Source: Symploca sp. SIO3C6 (GTDB lineage: Bacteria > Cyanobacteriota > Cyanobacteriia > Cyanobacteriales > Coleofasciculaceae). From it: a stretch of 64,000 nt of DNA. Both the position numbers and the translations under genes were made by a program. Below the pieces are notes generated by a model, which ran no database searches, was not told the origin of the DNA, and saw only the letters and a list, made by a program, of their open reading frames with translations. Below are positions 1 through 8,470 of this stretch, in pieces; position 1 is the stretch's first letter; every line of letters starts with the position of its first letter. The DNA is taken from contig JAAHHJ010000020.1 in NCBI GenBank assembly GCA_010692425.1, forward strand, positions 62,001 through 126,000, given 5' to 3'.

Positions 1-80
1 TCTCAAGTTGAGATTAACAGCATTAACCAGGCTTGATCTCGGCGTCTTCGGGTTAAACTGAAACACTACCAAACTTATTG

Positions 81-329
81 TCAGTCATTGTCCCACTCCT
101 CGGAGCCTAACAAATCACCAATGCAGTCTCTAAGCAAAAAGTCGCACTCCTCAAGTTCACACTCAACACAAACCCACTCTCGTGCAGGGATGTATTGGCA
201 CAGGACATATATGGGCTGCCGACGACTTATAGTTCCCTTGTCTACTAGACAACGTGCTTCTTCTCTGATGACGTCGATGGAGTATCGGATTGAAGATGTA
301 GATTGCACCGTTTCAACAATCATATGCAT
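81..329 (-). CDS. DUF4327 family small protein
   Basis: This 82-residue protein matches my memory of the DUF4327 family, which is confined to cyanobacteria and has no known function. The recognisable part is the central run around PIYVLCQYIPAREWVCVECE (residues about 40-59) followed by an acidic, LLRD-containing tail that ends in EEWDND. Three cysteines lie in the conserved core (one in LCQY, two in CVEC). It has no signal peptide or membrane segment. The start could be either of two methionines at residues 1 and 3. It stands alone: the next gene ends 260 bases away on the same strand. Family recognition is from memory of the motif. Function is unknown. Confidence 0.75.
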   Translation of the reverse strand: MHMIVETVQSTSSIRYSIDVIREEARCLVDKGTISRRQPIYVLCQYIPAREWVCVECELEECDFLLRDCIGDLLGSEEWDND

Positions 330-593
330 TAGCCGGGTAAGGGTATATAACAGGGGTACGATTAAATCTTATCGAACTAGTCGTTATAGTGAAAATAAAT
401 TTATTTCAGTATATTAAACTACAACTAACTTCAATTCTTTAATAAAGCTTGAAAAATGTCAAGGCAATGAAAAATTTCAAAATACTCCTTGAACTGCCCT
501 CGGCTCACAGACCATAGTAGGCATTTTTTTTTGCAAAAAGACAATATAAATTACGAACTCACAAAGCTGGTATTAGTACAAGCTCCATCAAAC

Positions 594-2258
594 TTAAAGA
601 AAATACGTAAAGGTATTCACCGATGTGCTTGGAGAGAACAGAACTTCAAGGGCAACTTCCTGAGCTTTTGGCATCTGTCCGTAGGAAAATACATAAGGTG
701 TTTCTGGAGGCAATTCTGGTAAAAAACGCTTGAGAGCATAAGGGCTACCATAAATGATGATCGCTTGTAAAATCTCTTTTTTTAACAATCTCTTTAGTAA
801 GTTCTCTGCGATTGGTGTGAATCCAGCACTACCTCGAAACGGGTTGCCACGGATGAATAACTGTAGGAGAGTTATTCTGGTGCCAACAGCATCGTCTATT
901 GCGGCGAGGGGAGTTGGGGTATGGCAGTCTATTAATTGTAGTTCATAGCCCTTTTGGCTTGGTAGAAGTAATGCTGGTGAGTTTCGCCTTAAAAAGTCAC
1001 AAACCAAGGCGTCATCGACTACAATCAGGTTGCGCAGTTGGCGTTGGCTGTTAATAGACTCTGGCGGCAAAGGCAGCGCACCACCGCTCAACTGAGAATC
1101 TTGCAAAATGCTAGCAGCAGTCGCTAGAGCAACAGGCTGTGCTAATTGTGAAAGAGAATTTGTGACAGAATATTGATGTTCAGAAGCTTCTAACCTTTTC
1201 CTTTGTTCCTGTTGAGCTATGATCACCTTAGCTTTTGCTTTCCAGATGCGCTCTAGGGATGCTTGAATTCGCTCTCTAGATAGTCGCCCTGCCAACACAG
1301 CCTCACAAACTGCCTCAATTGTGCTTTCCGGATCAGTAGGCATCAGTAAAATATCTGCTCCGGCTTCTACAGCCATGACTGAGGCAAATTCTGCGCCATA
1401 GCTATTGGTGATTGCACCCATTACCAGGGCATCTGTAACGATCAAGCCCTCAAATTCTAGGCTGTTTCTGAGCAAATTAGTCAAAATCTGCTTAGATAAA
1501 GTTGCTGGGTGTTGATTGTCCCAGGCTCTAACTAGCAGATGGGCGCTCATTATAGCATCGACTCCAGAAGCAATCGCAGCTCTAAAGGGAGGCAATTCTA
1601 CTTGCTGTAGTCGTGATTCTGAGTGGAGAATGACTGGCAAGTCAAGATGAGAATCAGTTGCTGTGTCACCGTGCCCTGGAAAATGTTTGGCAGTAGTTAA
1701 GACTTGATAGTGTTGAGCACCACGAATGAAGGCACAAGCTAGCTGACTTACTATTTCCGGTGTCTCGGCGAAGGAGCGGATATTAATTACTGGGTTTTGG
1801 GGATTGTTGTTGACATCAACTACTGGTGCAAGTAACCAGTTGATACCAATAGCTAGGGCTTCCTGGGCGGTAATTGCCCCCATTTGTTCAGCATAAAACT
1901 GGGCTTGGGCTAAGTTTTGCTGTGCTAGTGAACCAACTGCCATTGGTGGTGGAAACCAGGTGGCACCTGTAAAGCGTTGACCAACTCCTTCCTCAATGTC
2001 AGCAGCAATTAGTAGAGGTGCTTTTGCCAACTCTTGCAGTTGTTGCGATCTAAGTGCTAGTTCGGCGGTACTCCCTCCTAGCAAAATTACTCCCCCAACA
2101 CCTAAATCTTGCAACCAAAACTGCAGCTGCTGAGCTGAGGCTTCCCAAGCTGGGTACTGAATTTGGTGATCAAACAGGTAGCCAGAGGCTCGCACCACCA
2201 CCATCTGGGCTACTTGTTCTTTTAGGGAAAGGTTTTTCCAATCAGGCAGTGATTTCAC
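594..2258 (-). CDS. Glycoside hydrolase family 3, NagZ-like beta-N-acetylhexosaminidase
   Basis: The N-terminal half is a GH3 TIM barrel. The NagZ signature [18 protein letters not shown] lies near residue 200, and [10 protein letters not shown], which carries the catalytic nucleophile Asp, lies near residue 285. Enzymes of this kind remove N-acetylglucosamine from muropeptides during cell-wall recycling. The protein is about 200 residues longer than proteobacterial NagZ. The C-terminal extra domain resembles the second domain of longer GH3 proteins, and its role here is unknown. I prefer the GTG at 2258 as start, because it overlaps the rbfA stop as GTGA (4 bases), the usual sign of translational coupling. 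An ATG at 2288 would give a longer overlap. There is no obvious signal peptide. It probably shares a transcript with rbfA. Confidence 0.85.
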   Translation of the reverse strand: MKSLPDWKNLSLKEQVAQMVVVRASGYLFDHQIQYPAWEASAQQLQFWLQDLGVGGVILLGGSTAELALRSQQLQELAKAPLLIAADIEEGVGQRFTGATWFPPPMAVGSLAQQNLAQAQFYAEQMGAITAQEALAIGINWLLAPVVDVNNNPQNPVINIRSFAETPEIVSQLACAFIRGAQHYQVLTTAKHFPGHGDTATDSHLDLPVILHSESRLQQVELPPFRAAIASGVDAIMSAHLLVRAWDNQHPATLSKQILTNLLRNSLEFEGLIVTDALVMGAITNSYGAEFASVMAVEAGADILLMPTDPESTIEAVCEAVLAGRLSRERIQASLERIWKAKAKVIIAQQEQRKRLEASEHQYSVTNSLSQLAQPVALATAASILQDSQLSGGALPLPPESINSQRQLRNLIVVDDALVCDFLRRNSPALLLPSQKGYELQLIDCHTPTPLAAIDDAVGTRITLLQLFIRGNPFRGSAGFTPIAENLLKRLLKKEILQAIIIYGSPYALKRFLPELPPETPYVFSYGQMPKAQEVALEVLFSPSTSVNTFTYFL

Positions 2259-2653
2259 TGTTGTTCTTCTGGAATAACGTTTTCCCATCCCTTGTTCTGG
2301 CGCTCTTGAGAGAGCTGGTTGAGCAGTGATAACATGCGGTCTCCATGCTCTAAACCTCGGTCTTCTATAAAGATTACCTCTGGTGTACGGCGCAGACGAA
2401 TCCGCTGCCCCAATTCCCGTCGAACATAGCCTGTGGCTGACTTTAAACCAGCCATTGTCTCAGCTCTTGCTTCATCTGTGCCATAGATGCTGACATAGAT
2501 TTTGGCATGCTGGAGGTCTCCAGAAACGTCAACATAGGTAACGCTAACCATACCTGCACCCACACGGTCATCTTTGATATTGTGGAGCAGCATTTGGCTA
2601 ACCTCCTGTTTAATCAGCGAGGACACGCGAGAAACACGGCGACTTGTAGTCAT
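2255..2653 (-). CDS. rbfA: Ribosome-binding factor A
   Basis: RbfA is a single KH-fold protein that binds the 30S subunit and helps mature the 5' end of 16S rRNA, notably in the cold. The 132-residue length fits. So do the opening ([18 protein letters not shown]), the core [18 protein letters not shown], and the late [20 protein letters not shown]. The last four codons overlap the downstream GH3 gene start (GTGA), so the two are likely co-transcribed. The C-terminal tail after residue 115 is short and charged, as is usual for cyanobacterial members. No oddities were seen. Confidence 0.95.
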   Translation of the reverse strand: MTTSRRVSRVSSLIKQEVSQMLLHNIKDDRVGAGMVSVTYVDVSGDLQHAKIYVSIYGTDEARAETMAGLKSATGYVRRELGQRIRLRRTPEVIFIEDRGLEHGDRMLSLLNQLSQERQNKGWENVIPEEQQ

Positions 2654-2780
2654 AAAGCCCCCTTACTTTCAGTCTGGGCAGTGGTTTCCAACTTTACTAG
2701 TGTGACATACTCTCCGGGCTATAAATTTCCGGCTGAGTGACTTATTCTAGATGACTCCTGTTATAGTTTCCCCTGCTCAC

Positions 2781-2996
2781 CTAAGTTAAACCTAATCCCA
2801 GCATGGCGCGGAGGGTGAAGGTAATGAAGAAAAATCCTGCCATCAACAGACCAATAAAAGCGATCGCACTCACAGGACGTTCCAACAGAGGTTTAAATAG
2901 CGAGAACACAGAATAGAAGACGCCTAAAGAGAAGCTTATCAGGTAACGCGGGTAGCGCAACACGTTTTCCCAAAAACCATCAAACATATTTATCAC
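2781..2996 (-). CDS. DUF751 (Ycf33-type) small membrane protein
   Basis: The 71-residue protein has two hydrophobic segments (residues about 17-35 and 43-68). It opens with the sequence FWENVLRYPRYLISFSLGVF, which I recognise as the DUF751/Ycf33 family of cyanobacteria and plastids. Members are thought to be thylakoid or inner-membrane proteins of unknown function. It sits between rbfA and the restriction-modification unit as its own small transcription unit. The start is the first of two methionines (residues 1 and 4), and either could be used. Recognition is from memory of the family pattern. Confidence 0.8.
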   Translation of the reverse strand: MINMFDGFWENVLRYPRYLISFSLGVFYSVFSLFKPLLERPVSAIAFIGLLMAGFFFITFTLRAMLGLGLT

Positions 2997-3143
2997 CGCC
3001 GAGATGAGAGCTTAAAAGGATTGTATCTTTACTGGTAGCATTTGTCTGTGAGTTCGACAAGTTATGTTTAGCGAATACTATCTTTGTTAGTCAAAGTAAG
3101 AAGCTCTCAGTTAAAATTTAAATTTTCAAAGAATCAGTAAACA

Positions 3144-4436
3144 CTAATCTATTTGTGACCAAATCCAATTGCTCCAATTCCGAACAGTTGTTGAACGCCT
3201 TTTTATAGTTGTTTCATTTATGCCTAAATTACTTGCTGACATAAGTTGACAAACTTCCTGTTTGGAGGGAATCTCTCCAGTATTTACAGCCAACTCAAAG
3301 ATTTTATAAAATATTTGTTTTTCTAGAATCTTCTTAATTAATTCAAGGTATTTTAGTTTGTGTCTTTTTTTCAAGATCTTCTTTCCCTCATCTGTTAATG
3401 AGAAAAATATTTCTTTAGTTGAGTGGTTTTTATTTTTGTTTACTAAACCTATATATCTACAAGCATCTGTATAATATTGTGTTTGTCTGACATCAAACTG
3501 GTAATTTTCTGTAATTTCATCTTTGGTTAAATCTTTTTCAAATAGTAATGACAATAAATCTATAATCCTTTCAAAACTATCTGCTTGTGGAAATGGGATA
3601 TCAGTTGTTTCTGTTATCAATTTGAGCTGGCCAAAAATATCATTAACATCACTTAACTGTATTTGTTCAGAATCAATTACATAATTTTGCTGCTTTAATA
3701 AAAATGCTGAGTTATAATCATAATCATTTTTAAATTTGTATATAAAAAAACTGAATACATCATTAGAATAAGTCATTAGTACAGGAACTACTTGCTTGCT
3801 GACTTTGGATGACCACAATCTATATGGATAATAAAGCTGTCTAATCAGAAAGTCATCCACTGCATAATTTTTAGCTTCTACTATTATTAAGTAGTTCTCA
3901 CTTTCAAATCCTGCATCGATCTCGCATTGAGAATTTTTGACGTTGATTGTAGAGGTTCCTGTTACTAGATTTTTGATCGAAAAGCTGAAATTACCTGTAG
4001 ACATTCTGCCTGAAATTGTATAAGACACAGGTTCATCTACTAAATCGCCTATTACGCCTGCATTAAAAGCGCAGTTTAAAGCAGAGTTTTCCGAGTAGAG
4101 GTTACTATAATCTATACTCTCTATATGTTCAGGAAAATCCACGCTAATTTCTTCTATGTTGTTGTCATACTCAACTTTTAAATGAGTGTCAAAATTACCA
4201 ATTACATATCGAGAACGTGATATTGGTAAGATAGAAAGCTTGTTTTCTTTGAAAATGGCAGGCAAATTAACATAATGGTCAAATTTTGCCATTAATCGAC
4301 TTTCTCTTTCTTGATTAATTGTACTAGAATCAATTTCAAACAATCCATGTTTTGAAACTTGTTCTAGTATTTGATACTTTTCAAATAAAGTTTCCCAAGC
4401 AATATCATTTTTAGTTTTTTTCTGTTCATTGCTCAT
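3144..4436 (-). CDS. Putative type II restriction endonuclease
   Basis: The gene overlaps the end of an adenine methyltransferase gene by 11 bases, the classic layout of a restriction-modification pair. A PD-(D/E)XK-like nuclease core is visible in the middle: an Asp in IDAGFE, then ten residues on, VEAKN (residues about 190-205), giving the D...E-x-K metal site. The C-terminal 150 residues look like one or two winged-helix segments that could read DNA. An early segment (TINQERESRLMAKFDH) is typical of this endonuclease type. The gene is visibly more AT-rich than its neighbours and uses AT-ending codons heavily, consistent with horizontal transfer. The recognition sequence cannot be read from the protein. 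The function call rests on context plus the motif. Confidence 0.75.
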   Translation of the reverse strand: MSNEQKKTKNDIAWETLFEKYQILEQVSKHGLFEIDSSTINQERESRLMAKFDHYVNLPAIFKENKLSILPISRSRYVIGNFDTHLKVEYDNNIEEISVDFPEHIESIDYSNLYSENSALNCAFNAGVIGDLVDEPVSYTISGRMSTGNFSFSIKNLVTGTSTINVKNSQCEIDAGFESENYLIIVEAKNYAVDDFLIRQLYYPYRLWSSKVSKQVVPVLMTYSNDVFSFFIYKFKNDYDYNSAFLLKQQNYVIDSEQIQLSDVNDIFGQLKLITETTDIPFPQADSFERIIDLLSLLFEKDLTKDEITENYQFDVRQTQYYTDACRYIGLVNKNKNHSTKEIFFSLTDEGKKILKKRHKLKYLELIKKILEKQIFYKIFELAVNTGEIPSKQEVCQLMSASNLGINETTIKRRSTTVRNWSNWIWSQID

Positions 4437-5280
4437 AATTTCTCACTAGAACTTCAGGAACCTTACCTCTTCTTAGAGCTTTGGAGTTTATTGCCCTTTT
4501 TGCAAAAACCTTATCAATCTTATGTTGACTATATAAATCCATAATAAAGTCAGTGGCAGAGTTACTCAGCAAAACCTTGCAACCTCTAAAAGTTAAATCA
4601 TCAAAAACTTCTTTTAAGCGTTTTTGTTCATCCCTATTGAAGCAGTTAACATCATACCCAGTAAAAGAAGAAGTGATAGAGACAGGATCATAAGGAGGAT
4701 CAAAATATATAAAATCTCCCTTTTTAGCATCTGATACAGCTTCTTCAAAATCTTTGTTTAAAAAATTAATTTTATTCCTATTAAGATATTTGTTAACTGC
4801 TTTGAGTACTGTTTCATCAAGAATATTAGGTTTTTTGTATCTACCAAAAGGAACATTGAATTGACCACTTGAGTTAACTCGAAATAGACCATTAAAGCAA
4901 GTTTTATTCAAATAGATAATCCTGGCTGCTCTTTGAACTGCACCGTAGTCATCTTTATAGTTGTTAGAACGGTCAAGATCTCTCATTTTATAAAAATAAG
5001 ACTCTTGATATTGTTCGTGTTCTTCTTTATGTATTCTTAATTGAGTAATCAAATCATCTAAGGAATTTTGAATGACTTTATAACAGTTGATTAACTCTGA
5101 ATTACTGTCATTAACTACTGCCTTTTTGGGTTGTAACCCAAAAAGAACTGCACCTCCTCCTAAAAAGGGTTCATAGTAAGTTTGGTATTTTTTTGGTATA
5201 TATTTTTGAATTTCAGGTAATAACTGCCTTTTCCCTCCTGCCCACTTCAAGAATGGTCTTACTAACTTGTTTTCTGTCAC
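4426..5280 (-). CDS. D12-class N6-adenine DNA methyltransferase (Dam/DpnM-like)
   Basis: Motif I (FLKWAGGKRQLLPEI, residues 10-24) binds S-adenosylmethionine. Motif IV, DPPYDPVS (about residue 194), is the catalytic DPPY that flips and methylates adenine. FLGGGAVLF and NSNSELINCY-like segments are also typical of the D12/Dam group. The enzyme would methylate the N6 of adenine and protect sites against the nuclease encoded just downstream, which it overlaps. The GATC-type Dam/DpnM family is the closest match, but target specificity is not provable here. A 15-bp perfect palindrome lies 37 bases upstream of the start and may control the pair. The gene is AT-rich like its partner. Confidence 0.9.
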   Translation of the reverse strand: MTENKLVRPFLKWAGGKRQLLPEIQKYIPKKYQTYYEPFLGGGAVLFGLQPKKAVVNDSNSELINCYKVIQNSLDDLITQLRIHKEEHEQYQESYFYKMRDLDRSNNYKDDYGAVQRAARIIYLNKTCFNGLFRVNSSGQFNVPFGRYKKPNILDETVLKAVNKYLNRNKINFLNKDFEEAVSDAKKGDFIYFDPPYDPVSITSSFTGYDVNCFNRDEQKRLKEVFDDLTFRGCKVLLSNSATDFIMDLYSQHKIDKVFAKRAINSKALRRGKVPEVLVRNYEQ

Positions 5281-5316
5281 ATTAATACCTCAGTAGCCAC
5301 TCAGCAATTAATTTAA

Positions 5317-5350
5317 CTTCTTATATAGTACATTAGTACTATATAAGAAG
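5317..5350. promoter_or_regulatory. 15-bp perfect inverted repeat upstream of the R-M genes
   Basis: Arms CTTCTTATATAGTAC (5317-5331) and GTACTATATAAGAAG (5336-5350) are perfect complements around a 4-base ATTA loop. The repeat lies 37 bases before the methyltransferase start. It contains TATATAG, which could be a -10 box. A self-operator or an RNA hairpin that times expression are both plausible readings. No controller-protein gene is present nearby. Confidence 0.7.
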
Positions 5351-5450
5351 CTTTGTATAAGCGCTAGTCCCTGAGGCTAATCACTTTTGCGATTGCCCAA
5401 AGTGCTGTCTCTGGGTCAATCGCACTGGAAATGTCCCTAACTAGGCAATA

Positions 5451-6167
5451 TTAAGCAATTGACTGATTAATTTTAGTCCAAGTTAAAGGACCTACCTCCC
5501 CATCTTGGGTAAGCCCTTGGGCTTTTTGAAACTCAATTACTGCTGTTTTGGTTTTAGCTCCGAAATCACCATCGTCATCTCCAGGCTGTAAATATCCCTG
5601 TTTAATCAATAACCCTTGCAACTCTTTGACATCTTCACCACTCCTGCCTTCTTTGAGAAGTCGACGAGAAATGTTCTCACTGCCGTCGCCATCACCCTTG
5701 GCAATTAGATCAACCTTTGCCCAAGTTGTTGGGCCACATTCCCCATCTGGAGTCAGCCCTTGGGCTTTTTGAAACTCAGTTACTGCAGCTTTGGTTTTGG
5801 CTCCGAAATCGCCATCAGCACTTCCAGGTTGTAAATATCCCTGCTGAATCAAAAATTCTTGCAACTCTTTGACATCTTCACCGCTTCTGCCTTCTTTGAC
5901 AAGCCGACGAGAAGCACTGTCACTATTATTACTATCGCTATTCTTCTCCGTCAGCTTTTCAATTTGAGCCCAGGTTTTGGGGCCACATTCCCCATCTGGA
6001 GTCAGCCCTTGGGCTTTTTGAAACTCAGTTACTGCAGCTTTGGTTTTGGCTCCGAAATCACCATCGTCATCTCCAGGCTGTAAATATCCCTGTTTAATCA
6101 AGAATTCTTGCAACTCCTTGACATCTTCACCGCTCCTGCCTTCTTTTAAAAGTCGGGACATGGTCAA
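5451..6167 (-). CDS. Triple peptidoglycan-binding-domain protein
   Basis: Three near-identical PG_binding_1 domains of about 65-70 residues run through the whole 238-residue protein (about 3-70, 85-152 and 166-236). Each has the pattern LLKEGRSGEDVKELQEFLI, then GDFGAKTKAAVTEFQKAQGL, then a closing PxTW. Short Ser/Asn/Asp-rich linkers join them. I see no signal peptide and no catalytic domain, so how it reaches the wall is unclear; it may be a non-classically exported wall binder or a truncated form. The repeats are very similar at DNA level, which points to recent duplication. The reading frame is intact. Upstream lies a heptanucleotide repeat tract. Confidence 0.85.
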   Translation of the reverse strand: MTMSRLLKEGRSGEDVKELQEFLIKQGYLQPGDDDGDFGAKTKAAVTEFQKAQGLTPDGECGPKTWAQIEKLTEKNSDSNNSDSASRRLVKEGRSGEDVKELQEFLIQQGYLQPGSADGDFGAKTKAAVTEFQKAQGLTPDGECGPTTWAKVDLIAKGDGDGSENISRRLLKEGRSGEDVKELQGLLIKQGYLQPGDDDGDFGAKTKTAVIEFQKAQGLTQDGEVGPLTWTKINQSIA

Positions 6168-6193
6168 GCCTCCTTTGGTTTCAGAACTTTAGC

Positions 6194-6249
6194 AAGTAAT
6201 AAGTAATAAGTAATAAGTAATAAGTAATAAGTCAAGTAATAGGTAATAA
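6194..6249. repeat. STRR heptanucleotide tract (AATAAGT)n
   Basis: About six copies of the 7-base unit AATAAGT, the last ones imperfect, lie just upstream of the peptidoglycan-binding protein gene. Similar tracts occur near 6371-6417, 31611-31687, 56596-56643, 56972-57022, 63284-63312 and 63552-63597. They are short tandemly repeated repetitive sequences as known from filamentous cyanobacteria. Confidence 0.85.
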
Positions 6250-6355
6250 TTAAAGATGCGGGGACAGGTCGACAGGTCGACGCACCGGACAAATTAGACG
6301 GGGATTTAACCCCAACCAATTTTATACACCGCAAGTGACGGTGGGGTATTTGACC
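6250..6355 (-). repeat. Dispersed repeat, copy A (inverted relative to copy B at 23156)
   Basis: Read on the minus strand it matches 23156-23237: both carry CAAATACCCCACCGTCACTT, then a shared TATAAAATTGGTTGGGGTTAAATC, and both end in TCCCCGC(A/G)TCTTTAAT. Copy A has about 20 extra bases (a GTCGAC-containing duplication) before the shared end. Internal complementarity such as GGGGTTAAATCCCC suggests a hairpin. It may be the end of a transposable element, but no transposase is nearby. Confidence 0.7.
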
Positions 6356-6425
6356 TATATTAATTTCGATAATAAGCAATAAGTAATAAGTGATAATAAA
6401 AACACTTATTACTTATGAATTTTAG

Positions 6426-8165
6426 TTAAAGTTCTTGGTCATGACCATATTTTTCTCGAATTTGGGAATTAAAGTATTGACCAACTGATGGTGCATTTTT
6501 GAGTTCTTGATATACGCTTTGGGGAATATCTTGGTACTTGTATACGCTGCCACTTTTGAATTCAACTCGCAGAATTTGGTTTTCTCCGTCATAGTCGAAG
6601 GATTTAATTACTTTGCTCTCATTCTTGAGCAAAGGAAAAGCGATCGCATCTCGAATGCTGGCACAATCAGTAAGTAGCATTACTAAGCGGTCAATACCCA
6701 TGCCCATACCACCAGTAGGGGGCATACCATACTCTAAGGCTGTCAGAAAGTCTTCATCTACTTCCTGTGCTTCCAAGTCTCCAGCGGCCTTTAGTAGTGC
6801 TTGTTTTTCTAGTCTTTGTCGTTGATCTACAGGATCAGTTAATTCAGAAAAACTATTAGCTGTTTCACGTCCAGCAATAAATAATTCAAAGCGTTCAACT
6901 AAACCGGTTTTTTGGCGATGGGGCTTAGCTAGGGGAGAGATTTCTACAGGGTAATCTAGTACAAAAGTAGGCTGAATTAGGGTTTCTTCGCACTTTTGTT
7001 CAAAGGCTTCATTGAGAACTTTGCCAATTGATGGACATTCTTCTAAACCTTCAATTCCTACTTTTTGAGCTGCAGTTTTGGCTTCTTCCAGAGTCTGAAA
7101 CTGACTGAAGTCTAAACCTGTCTTCTCCTGCACTAACTCCTGCATGGTTACTTTACGCCAAGGTGATCTCAAGTCAATTTCTTCACCCTGATAGGTAATT
7201 TGCAATGTACCCAAGACTTCTTCAGTAATGGAAGTAATAATATTTTCCGTTAACTGCATCATATCATTGTAGTCAGCATAGGCTTGGTAAACTTCAATAG
7301 AAGTAAATTCAGGATTGTGGCGAGTAGAGACGCCTTCGTTGCGGAAAATTCTGCCTAACTCAAAAACCCTGTCAAATCCACCTACAATCAGCCGCTTCAA
7401 GTGCAATTCTGTAGCAATCCGCAGGTATAGCTCCATATCCAGGGTATTGTGGTAGGTGGTGAAGGGACGGGCATCAGCACCACCTGCTTGGGTATTAAAA
7501 ACTGGTGTCTCGATTTCGATAAAGTCTTGCTGCTCTAAGTAGCGACGAATTGCTGAAGTAATTTTAGCCCGCAAGCGGAAGGTTTCCCGAACTGTAGGGT
7601 TAACAATTAGGTCAACATAGCGCTGGCGGTAGCGTTTTTCAGTATCGGTAAGACCATGCCACTTATCAGGTAAGGGCAAAATAGATTTAGTCAGGATAGT
7701 GTAGCGGCTGACATAGACTGAGAGTTCGCCTTTTTCGGTGCGCTTAATTGTACCCTTGACGCCGATAATATCACCAATATCGGTTAGCTGTTTGAGATGG
7801 TTAAAGGCATTAGGCACATCTTCCATCTCGGCGGTGATTTTCTTCTTGTCTAGATAAAGCTGAATTGTGCCAGTTTGGTCTTGCAGATTGAAGAAAGCCA
7901 GTTTTCCGAAGACGCGACGTGCTAAAATGCGACCTGCGATCGCTACTTCTAAATCCACTTCTTCGCCATTGGGCAATTCAACAAATTTTTCCTGGAGTTC
8001 TGCGGTGTGGTGGGTAGACTCCCAGCGGTAGGCATAGGGATTGAGTCCCAAAGTTTTGAGCTGTTGGACTTTCTCTAACCTAGAGGCGCGGATTTCGTCT
8101 AGAGTTGAAAGGCTTGGCTGTGGAGGTGGTGACTGCTTAGAGGACATAGTAGCGAGTAACTGCAA
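6426..8165 (-). CDS. lysS: Lysyl-tRNA synthetase, class II, with C-terminal KTSC domain
   Basis: This enzyme charges tRNA-Lys. The N-terminal OB fold (about residues 65-160) is followed by the class II core. Motif 2 is [15 protein letters not shown] (about residue 268) and motif 3 is [14 protein letters not shown] (about residue 486). After the usual end there is an extra segment of about 60 residues with [20 protein letters not shown] and [13 protein letters not shown]. That is the KTSC domain, named from cyanobacterial LysS tails and also found alone; its function is unknown. The start at 8165 or the methionine seven codons later are both possible. The gene is monocistronic, ending near an STRR tract. 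Confidence 0.95.
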   Translation of the reverse strand: MQLLATMSSKQSPPPQPSLSTLDEIRASRLEKVQQLKTLGLNPYAYRWESTHHTAELQEKFVELPNGEEVDLEVAIAGRILARRVFGKLAFFNLQDQTGTIQLYLDKKKITAEMEDVPNAFNHLKQLTDIGDIIGVKGTIKRTEKGELSVYVSRYTILTKSILPLPDKWHGLTDTEKRYRQRYVDLIVNPTVRETFRLRAKITSAIRRYLEQQDFIEIETPVFNTQAGGADARPFTTYHNTLDMELYLRIATELHLKRLIVGGFDRVFELGRIFRNEGVSTRHNPEFTSIEVYQAYADYNDMMQLTENIITSITEEVLGTLQITYQGEEIDLRSPWRKVTMQELVQEKTGLDFSQFQTLEEAKTAAQKVGIEGLEECPSIGKVLNEAFEQKCEETLIQPTFVLDYPVEISPLAKPHRQKTGLVERFELFIAGRETANSFSELTDPVDQRQRLEKQALLKAAGDLEAQEVDEDFLTALEYGMPPTGGMGMGIDRLVMLLTDCASIRDAIAFPLLKNESKVIKSFDYDGENQILRVEFKSGSVYKYQDIPQSVYQELKNAPSVGQYFNSQIREKYGHDQEL

Positions 8166-8470
8166 GTAGTTGAAGGCTTATATTATTACAACATTAAGCG
8201 CTTTCTTGGTCTGAGTGTTGAAAGCAACAGGACTTTGGTTCAATTTTAACTGGGGAAATTGCCATTAAGATGACCCTTGTTACTCTTAGACTCTATCTAC
8301 AGAGTCACAAAACCTTGCATTCTAGGGGGAATCTCAACATCCAGTCTGACACACAAATGGGGAAGCTTGAGCAGATAAGGAAGAACAAACTCCCCTATCT
8401 AACTCACTTCCCCATAACTAGATTTTGGAAAAATTAGCTAAAAAAACAGGCTACACCAATGACTTGTAGT

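Noticed and set aside
88-417. Plus-strand open frame opposite the DUF4327 gene
   Set aside because: It is the antisense shadow of a recognisable family member and continues into AT-rich non-coding sequence.
6164-6379. Open frame of 71 codons with [13 protein letters not shown]
   Set aside because: The hydrophobic stretch is the direct translation of the AATAAGT repeat tract, and the rest comes from a dispersed repeat; not a gene.
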